DNA of 64,000 bases from contig CM036251.1 in NCBI GenBank assembly GCA_020698575.1, forward strand, positions 37,690,288-37,754,287, given 5' to 3'. Origin of the DNA: Bostrychus sinensis (lineage: Eukaryota > Chordata > Actinopteri > Gobiiformes > Eleotridae). The notes under the pieces are model-generated. The model was not told where the DNA came from. It searched no databases and saw nothing but the letters and a program-made list of their open reading frames with translations. Below, piece by piece: positions 55,596 to 64,000 of this stretch; positions within the stretch are counted from its first letter, which is position 1; each line of letters starts with the position of its first letter. The position numbers and the translations under genes are program-made.

Positions 55596-55771
55596 TGGGA
55601 GTCACGAGATGAGGTACCAGGTAATGGCTGCGTCGTAGAAGGGCTCTGAACCCCGTCAACATAATTTTGTAATTAAACTACGAACACTCTACCTATCTGC
55701 ATATTATGGGACACTGTTAAATTGTTTAACCTACTAATATACCACAAACAAAGTTTTGTTCAGGCATTGTC

Positions 55772-56652
55772 ATGAATCAGAAAAAATGGAGTGTACAAAC
55801 GCGCCTACCAACTGTTGCTGCTGGAGAAGCTAACCCTGCTAGCCCAGACGAGGGTCAGAGGACTGAAATAAGTGATTTGTTTGCAGAAATTGCTAAAGTG
55901 GGAGCTACATTAAGTGGCGTTGCAAGCGATGTGTCACTTATTAAATCTGAGCACCGTAAGTGCAATCCAAACACGGCTAACGGGGGCCGAAGGCCGCATT
56001 TCCGACATTGAAGATCACGTTGCTAACTTGGCTAAAGAGAACAACATGTTAGCTAAGAAGCTCGAGCAACTCTGGAACCATGCGGACGACCAGGAAAACA
56101 GAAGTCGTCGAAAGAATATTAGACTGGTGGGTTTGAAAGAAGGAATTGCAAGCAGGAGGCGCTTTATGTGACTACATAAAAAAGATACTCTCTGATGGTT
56201 TGGGACTGGATGGAACTGAATACGAGATTGAACGGTGTCACAGAAGTCTGGGACCGCGCCCTGGTCCTAACCATCCTCCACACATTATATTAGTGAGATT
56301 TCTGCAATATACAGCCAGACAAAAAGTCCTGGCAGCTGCCAAAAGGAAGAGGGGCATATTAAGGGAGAACTGCAACTTGTCATTTTTTGAATATATGACC
56401 AAGGAACGCGCTACGCAGCGGAAGTCGTTTTCCCTGGTGATGAAGACGCTATGGCAGCGCCAGGTGAAACACACACTGGCATACCCAGTGATTCTCAGAT
56501 TTACATGGAAGGAGAAATGTCTAAGCTTCACCGACGCAAAGGAAGCTAAGAACTTTGTTCAATCAAGATATTATTCAGAACGTGGAGGAGGGAGAAGGAC
56601 CCATGGGCTAATTCATGCAGACGGGAGAGTGGAAGATTCACTACACACATGA
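55772..56652 (+). pseudogene. L1-type ORF1 protein, frameshifted
   Basis: Three frames in series: 55,772-56,011, 55,914-56,171 and 56,146-56,652. The first is the N-terminal part. The second is a coiled-coil (IEDHVANLAKENNMLAKKLEQL) followed by DDQENRSRRKNIRLVGLKEG, the hallmark start of the L1 ORF1 RNA-recognition domain. The third covers the rest (PHIILVRFLQYTARQKVL, then the C-terminal domain). The protein binds LINE RNA as a chaperone. Two frameshifts and a disturbed joint near 56,150 inactivate it. Confidence 0.85.
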
Positions 56653-56843
56653 CCGGGGGGAGAACACTGGGTCGTCGCACACTACCATGTTCCTTTTATT
56701 TAGTGCAGTGTTTTACTTTTTGTTTTCAGTTAAATTCTGGGAAATGTTCACACAGTGAGGTATTTATTTGCGTTGCGTTTATATTTGCACTAAGATGTCG
56801 TTGCACATTTAATTGTCAGAGGCCAACATTTATACTCTATAAT

Positions 56844-58900
56844 AATGGGTAATACAGATGTCAACATCGTGTCATGGAACATAAATGGACTGTGGCACGC
56901 CTGATTAAAAAGAAAAAAGTTCTCAATTACCTTAAGTCCCAAAACACTGATGTGGCATTTATTCAAGAAACACATTTTGAAAATGAAAACAAAGCTTTAA
57001 AGATGAGAAGAGACTGGGTTGGAAAAGTGTTTCACAACTCAAAGAGGATAAAGAGGATATTGGCCTGGTAAATATTTGGAGACTTGTACATCCCTTGGAA
57101 AGGGAATATACATTTTACTCTCACTCCCATAAAACCTACTCCCGAATTGATTATTTTTTTATTTCAAATTCGAGTGTTGATTTAGTTGTGAACTGTAAAA
57201 TAGGTGTTATTGCTTTGACAGACCATGCACCAGTGGAATTACACATAAATCTACAGGTTGAAAAAAACAATCGGGGTAGATGGAGATTAAATTCAAGTAT
57301 ATTGCAGGATGAACAATTTGTGGCAGCATTAAAAGAGGACATTAAATATTTCCTAGATATAAATGTTGGGTCAACTGACAGACTGGCTACTGTATGGGAT
57401 GCTCTGAAGGCATTTATTAGGGGGAAATGTTTGGGCTATAGCTCTCGGAAAGTTAAAGAAGGTAGAGAGAGGATACAGACCTTAGAAAAACAAATAAAGG
57501 AATTGGAAAAACAGCTACCAGGAAGCTTTGATGAAAGTAAATTTAAAAATTCTCGGCTAAAGTTTAACCTTCATGAAATTTATAACAAGAAGGCAGAGTA
57601 TGCACTTTTTCGGCTTAAAACAAATTTCTATGAGAATGGGGAAAAAACGGGAAGGCTACTAGCTAGACAACTTAAACGGCTGGACAGTCAAAATGTTATT
57701 ACATCAATAAAAAAGGATGATAAATTGATGACGTCGTCATCCGATATCAACATGGTCTTTAAATTGTTTTATCAAGAATTGTATACATCAGAGACTACAG
57801 TTAGTACAGAACAGTTAGATGTTTTTTTTAACAAAATGACAATGCCAAATGACTTTAACAGAAGCTGAGGTTAGGAAGGCAATTAATAAGATGAAAACAG
57901 GAAGGTCCCCTGGGATAGATGGCTTTCCAGCTGAATATTATCGAATATTTGTAGACGTACTTAGTTTTAATCAGGCCATAATATCACTGATACCAAAGGG
58001 GGACAAAGATCTAACTGACCCAGCTAATTATAGACCTATAAGTTTAATAAATGTGGATTGTAAAATATTATCAAAAATATTAGCAATGAGGTTAGAGACT
58101 GTGTTGCCACAGATTATTCATAAAGATCAGGTAGGGTTTGTCAAGAATAGGTCGTCAGCTGATAATATGAGGAGATTATTACATCTCCTTTGGATGAACA
58201 GACATAACCTGAACCTGTGACAATATCTCTTGATGCCCAGAAAGCTTTCGACAGTGTCGAATGAAGATTTTTGTTTACTGCATTATCAAAATTTGGCCTG
58301 GGTGACGATTTTTGTAGATGGATTAGGACATTGTATTCAGGACCGAAAGCTGCTGTTTTTACAAATGGAGTACTCTCTCCTTTCTTTGATATCTCCAGAT
58401 CAACCCGCCAGGGATGCAGTCTTAGCTCGCTTTTGTTCACAATTTTTTTGGAACCTTTGGCCATTCAAATAAGGGAAGATCCTAGAATCAGGGGCGTGTG
58501 CGGAGGGGGCAGGGACCATAAATTATTTTTATATGCAGATGATATTCTGGTATTAAGCCAAGATCCCGCCAATTCTGTATTAACATTGCTAGAGGTTGTT
58601 GATGAATACTCAAAACTTTCTGGTTATAAAATTAACTGGCACATGTCAGAGGCAATGCCAGTATCTCAAACCTGCAGCCCTAATTTGTTATCTGGTTTTA
58701 ATTTCAAGTGGTTAGATAAGGGTATGAAATATCTAGAAATAGGACTGAACCCAAATATTGTTGATATTATGGCAGATAATATGGAAAAACTACTTAGCAA
58801 TATTAAAAGTAATTTGAATATTGATAGGCTTTGTCAACCGAAAAAGGATGGCGGATTAGCCCTACCAATATAGAACACTACAGCATCTCTTTTGAAATGT
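56844..58900 (+). pseudogene. Tx1/L1-type ORF2: endonuclease remnant and reverse transcriptase
   Basis: From ATG 56,844 the endonuclease start is seen (IVSWNINGL, FIQETHF), then a deletion near 57,040-57,080 removes the middle of the domain. Its end is present (SRIDYFFISNS, LTDHAPVEL). A linker of about 200 residues leads into RT: KMKTGRSPGIDGFPAEYY, NYRPISLINVDCKILSKILA, a stop where a tryptophan is expected after KAFDSVE (58,263), STRQGCSLS and an intact YADDILVL (about 58,530-58,553). At least three breaks. The enzyme would have nicked DNA and copied the LINE RNA. Confidence 0.87.
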
Positions 58901-59444
58901 CAAGGTTGGCCAAACATTGGATAGGCACAAAACCGGATTTAGACTGGGTCTTAATAGAACAAGATATTGCCTCTCCATTCACACCGATAGATATATTAAC
59001 ACAAAGGTCAAATAAACAACAGAATAGGCTACATAACCCTATCTTGGAGTTTTCAAAGATGGTGTGGTTAGGGGTCCATAAAAAGTGCAAGCTTTCCCCA
59101 TATCTTCAAAAGTATGCATCTTTATGGCACAACCCTAATATTAAGATTGGTAAACAGTCTATTTTCTGGGCACAGTAGGTTGCGAAAGGGTATTAGAACA
59201 ATTGGGGAATTTATTTCAAAGAGACATTTTGATGTCATATGATAACATCAAGGACAAGTTTAACTTGGAAGGACATGGCAACTTTTGGAAGTATTTACAA
59301 CTTAGAGACTGTCTTAAAGGAAAAGTGGGGCTGTCACAAGATCAAAATCCAATAGAAAGCTTTCTACTCTTACCCCCATTGCTCAGCAAGGCATCAAAAA
59401 TGGTATAATATTTGCCCATGGGCTAAAAACAACACAGGCAAAAC
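58901..59444 (+). pseudogene. ORF2 C-terminal region, before the hAT insertion
   Basis: The frame at 58,831-59,178 (WIGTKPDLDWVLIEQD.. LTQRSNKQQNRLHNPIL) is the post-RT region of Tx1/L1 proteins. A further frame at 59,202-59,408 continues it. It is interrupted at 59,444 by the hAT MITE and resumes at 60,852. Confidence 0.75.
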
Positions 59445-60843
59445 CAGTGTTGTGTATGAACGAGTTCAAATAAACGCGTTCATTGAACACGTTCATTTTT
59501 ATGTGAACTTTGAACTGAACGCAACACATTTGTAAATCAAGAACTTGAACGTGAATTTGTTCAGATTATGTGAGATGAACGACGTACGTCACATCAATTA
59601 AACGTGGGAATTTGTTTTCAACTGAGTCGAGTGACGAGGTCTGCTTGCACTTTTTAAACAGCGCTGTCACTCACTGCCCACGGGCTCTACTCCAAAACTG
59701 CACCGCTTCACCATAGAGCGCTTGTGTGCGCAATGCATCTGGGGTAACGTAGTGTGAAGCCAAAGATAGTCGAATCTAATATCTTTGGCAGTGCAAGTGA
59801 AGGCACAGAGAACACAGACGATGCTGCCTCTAACTATGATCATTTACAGACATTTTACACATTGTCACGCAAAGAATCTGACGGAAAAAAAATTACCTTT
59901 CTGTGCAAGCTTATATCTGCAAAAACGTCCATTTTGTGTGATAGAATTTAAGGGCGCACTCACACTAGGGCCATTCAAACCGCGCTGTGCCCAGGTAAGA
60001 TTGGGGCGGGGTCTGAGTCCCCTGCCGGCCCGCACTCTCACCTGCACAAACGATCTGTGCCGTGGCCCGGTTACGTCATCACCTCTGAGAGCGACAGGCT
60101 GCTACATCATCATGATGCGCAGTTTGTTTACAAGCTGAACTAGCCGCTAACACTTTTAAAACCGGCGTAGTGGAAAACGTGAGACCAGCAGCATGAAGTA
60201 TCTTTGCTGTTTTGATTCTGCTTTGAGTCAATTCGTGAGACGCGGTCTTCTGTCACACGTTTGGAATAAACCACATACGAGGAGCAGCGAAGGCACCGCA
60301 GACGATGAGAGAGGATTCAAAACTACTGCTGCTGTCTGTTCTCTTCTTCAGAAAGGTGAGCGTGAGTCGCTGGCATTGGTACGAGTGTTGATAATGGAGT
60401 TTATTCACTTTTTACCGAGAGAAGAACAGTTGCATAGATGACACGCCTCATAGTCGTGCGTGCGCCGTGCCGTGGCCCGCCTCCTCCAACTGTGCCAAAG
60501 TCTTGAAGCGTACCGCGCTTGGGCGCGCTGCGGAGCACTCACATGAGGCAACCGTGCCGTGCTTTAGGGGCGTTCCGTACTTGGGCACGGTTCGATTGGC
60601 CTGGTGTGAGTACACCTTAAGATCTACAGTGTGGCTAGAAGGTACATGTATAGTGATAGAAGTCATAGTTTGAAAAACAAGTTCAGCCTTTCATTTACAT
60701 ATCTCACCTAAAAATAAAATGAACTGAACTTTGAACTATTTCAAAATTAAAATTGTGAACTATGAACGTGAACAGTTCACTTTGAACATGTGTGAACTGA
60801 ACTTTGAACTAGTTCATGAAAAGTGTGAACTTGCACAACACTG
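59445..60843. mobile_element. hAT MITE nested in the LINE
   Basis: Starts CAGTGTTGTGTATGAAC and ends ..TTGCACAACACTG, flanked by GGCAAAAC on both sides (59,437-59,444 and 60,844-60,851). Same family as 12,147-14,266, including the transposase-relic segment at 59,790-59,960. It contains its own nested insertion. Confidence 0.95.
59952..60616. mobile_element. TTAA-flanked MITE nested in the hAT element
   Basis: The sister hAT copy reads GAATTTAAGATCT without interruption near 14,030. Here the TTAA is duplicated around a 665 bp insert with ends GGGCGCACTCACACTAGG and ..CCTGGTGTGAGTACACC, which are imperfect inverted repeats. TTAA targets are used by piggyBac and Kolobok transposases. GC-rich interior, no transposase. 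Confidence 0.88.
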
Positions 60844-61490
60844 GGCAAAACCCTTAAAACAATATGGGAAAGAGATTTATGTTGTACAGTTGATGATGAC
60901 ATATGGGATAGGATTCTTTCTAATACTGGGATTTACATTAGAAAAGCCAGAGGCAAATTTATTCAATATAAAATTCTTAATAGATATTACTACACTCCAT
61001 CTAGACTTCATAAGATGGGTATTAGTAGAAATGACCTGTGTTGGAAGTGTCATACAGATAGAGGAACCTTCATGCATGCTCTGTGGGAGTGTCCACTTGT
61101 CTCTCCAATTTGGAGCAAAATGTTGGAGTATATGCAGGGCTGGTTACCATGTGAACTACCCAAATTGCCTCGACTATGTCTCTTAGGAGACAGAGAATAG
61201 GTGCCACTATTAAACAAAACTACTTTTAGAGTGTTATACACTGGACTGGTGACATGTGCCCGACTTATTTTAAAATGGTGGAAAGAGCCTGAACTGAAGA
61301 ATGGGATAGTTTTTGTCTATATATGTCTACGATGCCTTAAATGTGAAATGATAACACATCTCGTTTGTGCAACCGTTTATATTTAATTCTCACTTTTTCA
61401 TGTTCTGTGTTTTGTGTTATGTTTGTAGATTATAAAATTGTTAAAATTCAATAAAAACTTGAATTACAAAAAAAAAAAACAAAAAAAAAA
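60844..61490 (+). pseudogene. ORF2 C-terminus, 3' UTR and poly(A) tail of the LINE
   Basis: Read through frameshifts, it shows IYIRKARGKFIQYKIL and then DLCWKCHTDRGTFMHALWEC (61,015-61,200), the C-terminal CCHC motif of L1-type ORF2. The 3' UTR ends with a polyadenylation-like AATAAA and the poly(A) tail. Confidence 0.8.
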
Positions 61491-61650
61491 AACATCCAAT
61501 TCCCTGCTTACTCCAGAAGAATCAGCTCTGGTTCATCAACAACTGAGAGAAAAACAGAAGAAACAAAAAATTTATTTTGATAGACAGACCAGAAAACTGA
61601 AAACAGAAAATTTCAGGATGCAAAGAGGAGACATTGTAGCCGGCCGTGGT
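61491..61650 (+). pseudogene. Ty3/gypsy pol fragment, second part (integrase end)
   Basis: Begins with the second copy of the 13 bp duplication. The frame LLTPEESALVHQQLREKQKK, then a YFDRQ(T)R motif and RGDIV, is the post-core integrase region of gypsy elements. It is the direct continuation of the sequence broken at 55,595. Confidence 0.82.
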
Positions 61651-61804
61651 CCTGCACAAACATGAGCAGCCACATTTGTGGTTTGCACAGCGACTTTAGA
61701 GACTTTGCAGGAGAAATAGAAAACACCTGCAGAAAACAGAGGAGAAAACCAGCACATTAACACTAACATAGCACAGGACACAGATATGATGAAGAGTGAC
61801 TCTT
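61651..61804. other. Spacer, nothing recognised
   Basis: No supported feature between the gypsy fragment and the repeat block. Confidence 0.3.
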
Positions 61805-62012
61805 CACTGAAAAAAGTGACTTTCAGCTGTTGTAGATGTAGCAAAAAATTTAGAAATAAATTTAACAATAGAAATTTAATTTCTCATATTACTACCAAAA
61901 TTACAAAAATTAAATACAAAATTCTGTATCATTTGTTGAAATAATATATTTCAAATTATTTCCTCTGCAAACTAAATATCTGTTACTCCAGCTAATCTTT
62001 TGCAATACAATT
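61805..62012 (+). repeat. ~200 bp repeat block, second copy
   Basis: Matches 20,656-20,859 from CACTGAAAAAAGTGAC to TTTTGCAATACAATT. Here 73 bp of other sequence separate it from the L2 LINE. Confidence 0.85.
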
Positions 62013-62085
62013 CCACTGTTCACTAAACCCATTTTATTTGCTGTTTGGTTTTCTCGAAGTGGGTGGGTTAGGGTTAACCTAAATG

Positions 62086-63352
62086 TCCCTTTTATTTCAA
62101 AAATCCTAGAAAGAGTTGTAGTTAAACAGTTATGTCGCCACCTACAGGACAATAGCTTATTTGATGATTTTCAGTCAGGGTTTAGACCCCACCATAGTAC
62201 AGAAACTGCATTAGTTAGAGTCACAAATGACTTCAGACAATGGACTTGTCCCAATCCTAGTTCTGTTAGATTTCAGTGCAGCCTTTGACACCATTGACCA
62301 CAGCATCTTACTCCAGAGATTAGAATGTGACATAGGGGTCAGAGGATAGGTACCAGTTTGTCAGTGTAAATGAACATTCCTCACAGTGCAGTAAAGTTAG
62401 CTATGGAGTGCCACAAGGCTCAGTACTTGGACCCATTCTGTTCATGCTTTACATGCTGCCTTTAGGAAACATAATCAGAAAACATGGCATTAATTTTCAC
62501 TGTTATGCAGACCATACACAGTTGTTTTTAGCAATTAAACCTGATCAGAATGACCGCATTGAGAAACTTAGCGCCTGTGTGAGAGACATAAAGACCTGGA
62601 CGACAATTAATTATCTCCTCCTAAACCCAGAAAAAACAGAGGTCATTATACTAGGCCCCAAAAAGCTGAGAGATGCTCTGTCTGACCAGATAGTCTCCCT
62701 GGACGGTTTCAGTGTAGCCTCAAGTTCTACTGTGAGAAACTTAGGAGTTTTATTTGACCAAGATTTATCATTTAAGGCTCATATAAACCAAGCCTGTAAA
62801 ACAGCATTCTTTCACTTACGTAACATAACCAAAATCAGAAATATTTTATCTAAAAGTGACGCTGAAAAACTTGTCCATGCATTTGTCCCATCTAGGTTGG
62901 ATTACTGTAACTCTCTGCTGGCAGCGTGCCCTAAAACTTCATTAAAATGTTTTCAGCTTGTTCAAAATGCAGCAAGATTATTAACAGGAACTAACAGGAG
63001 AGAACGTATTACTCCTGTGTTAGCTTCACTTCACTGGCTTCCAGTTGAATTCAGAATTAGGTTTAAAATCCTTCTCCTGACTTACAAGGCTGTAAATGGT
63101 ACGGCCCCATCCTACATTAATGATGTTATAGTGCCATACCAACCAAGCAGGGTACTGCGCTCACAAAATGCAGGGCTATTAGTGGTTCCCAGGGTTTCTA
63201 AAAGTACAGTTGGAGGTAGAGCCTTTAGTTGCCAAGCTCCTGTTTTATGGAGTCAGCTTCCAGCTCATGTTAGAGAGGCAGACACAGTCTCTACATTTAA
63301 GGTTAGGCTTAAAACGTTCCTCTTCAAAAAAGCTTATGGTCAGGCCAGCTAG
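62086..63352 (+). pseudogene. L2 LINE reverse transcriptase and C-terminal domain
   Basis: The largest frame, 62,408-63,352 (314 codons), starts at the PQGSVLGPILFMLYMLP motif and runs through the thumb and LHWLPVEFRIRFKILLLTYK to the normal C-terminus (FKVRLKTFLFKKAYG). The catalytic box reads YADH where YADD is required, so the polymerase would be inactive. Upstream motifs (FRPHHSTETAL, SAAFDTIDHSILLQRL) lie in other frames, and a deletion near 62,348 removes ~25 codons relative to the minus-strand copy. Confidence 0.88.
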
Positions 63353-64000
63353 GAACAGGGTTAACTCCACAGCTGGAGCTAGGCTGCTCTAGGAGCTAGA
63401 AGCTGGGGGAAGTATGATGCTCTGAGCCTCTGTCCTCTGGTTTCATCTGCTGCTTCTCTTCTATCACTGTCATTAATATTATCAAATATTCTATATCTCT
63501 AATCAGTTCCTATTCACAAGTTGTCCCTCTCTCCTGCTCCCCTCTGGGGGAATAGGGACTGTTTCAGATGCCTGGCTGCTGGCAGATTTCCCAGTGACGA
63601 TTGGATCTTAGCTGACCTCATCTGTGCTCCTGTCCCGACCTGTGGGCCCTCAACCTCACCTCTAAGGATTTCCCAGATCTACCTCAACCCACTCACCTGT
63701 CTGGATGAGGCCCTGCTGCATCCTGGATTTCCCGGACCTATCTTGCCCCACTCACCTGTCTGGATGAGGCCCACCTGCTGCATCCTGGATTTCCCGGACC
63801 TATCTTGCCCCACTCACCTGTCTGGATGAGGCCCACCTGCTGCATCCTATGGATTTCCTCAACCTACCTCACCCCACTCCCTGGATGAATCCTTACAGAG
63901 CTGATCTATGATCCTATAGATGAGCTAATGAACTAACATCCTAGACGCATTGCCTGTCCGTCCTGGGAGAGGATCTCTCCTTCAGTTGGGCTCCATAAGG
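62086..64000 (+). mobile_element. 5'-truncated L2/CR1-type LINE, plus strand, runs off the window
   Basis: Homology to the 15-19 kb copy begins at CCCTTTTATTTCAAAAATCC inside the RT. It continues through RT, the C-terminal domain, a 3' UTR with ~3.7 copies of the ~60 bp repeat (63,667-63,890), and the subterminal block at the window end. Confidence 0.9.

Larger units (their letters stand above)
55596..61490 (+). mobile_element. Tx1/L1-type LINE inserted in the gypsy fragment
   Basis: Flanked by AACATCCAATTCC (55,583-55,595 and 61,491-61,503), a 13 bp duplication, and ending in a poly(A) tail (61,469-61,490) behind ATAAAAACTTG. It carries ORF1 and ORF2 in order, as L1-group LINEs do. Without its own hAT insertion it is about 4.5 kb. 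ORF2 has lost part of the endonuclease and has further breaks, so the copy is dead. Confidence 0.92.

Noticed and set aside
62067..62082. TTAGGGTTAACCTAA as a telomere fusion point
   Set aside because: Only about two half-units on each side, too short to distinguish from chance.
1..64000. CRISPR arrays, bacterial operons, riboswitches
   Set aside because: Nothing with CRISPR spacing or prokaryotic gene organisation is present. The window is vertebrate nuclear DNA.

Overview
This 64 kb window looks like teleost fish nuclear DNA that is dominated by transposable elements. The evidence is the mix of families: a Ty3/gypsy element of the Gmr1-like type, L2/CR1-type and Tx1/L1-type LINEs, a Tc1 3' end, tRNA-derived SINE pieces, a BEL/Pao gag fragment, retrovirus-like remnants, and many hAT, TA-flanked and TTAA-flanked MITEs. 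Spliced-gene signals (GT-AG, AATAAA) occur throughout and there is no bacterial organisation. The species cannot be named from the sequence.

Layout. 1-5.4 kb: a MITE, a 1.2 kb degenerate minisatellite with a 21 bp unit, and the 3' end of an L2 LINE carrying an LTR-like insertion. 5.4-10.4 kb: a decayed retrovirus-like element on the minus strand (LTR, polypurine tract, aspartic protease, gag remnants). 10.4-14.3 kb: hAT MITEs, one nested in another. 15-19 kb: a broken minus-strand L2 LINE. 20.6-25.1 kb: an L2 tail, a gypsy pol fragment, head-to-head SINEs, a fold-back repeat and a BEL gag fragment. 25.4-32.7 kb: a hAT-type element split by a complete 6,511 bp Gmr1-like retrotransposon with apparently identical 946 bp LTRs, a 5 bp target duplication and one open 1,539-codon gag-pol gene whose integrase precedes reverse transcriptase.

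32.7-51.3 kb: a tandem array of an ~8.36 kb unit (two complete, one truncated) that carries a host-type spliced gene I do not recognise. Each unit holds one near-complete copy of the main coding exon (A) and two derivatives (B and C). In B and C a piece of Gmr1-like reverse transcriptase is joined to the exon, in the gene's reading frame. Splice sites, in-phase exons and a poly(A) signal suggest that the gene runs from exon 1 at 35.5 kb to about 42.5 kb. The second copy starts at 43.9 kb and loses its 3' end at 51,256, where a retrovirus-like element with a lysine-tRNA-like primer site abuts.

54-61.7 kb: a nest at least four deep, with a gypsy pol fragment split by a Tx1/L1 LINE (13 bp target duplication), split by a hAT MITE (8 bp), split by a TTAA-flanked MITE. 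61.8-64 kb: a 5'-truncated L2 LINE that runs off the window.

Most interesting: the gypsy-RT/host-exon chimeras and apparent conversion inside the tandem array, and the intact, probably young Gmr1-like element with its SCAN-like capsid region.
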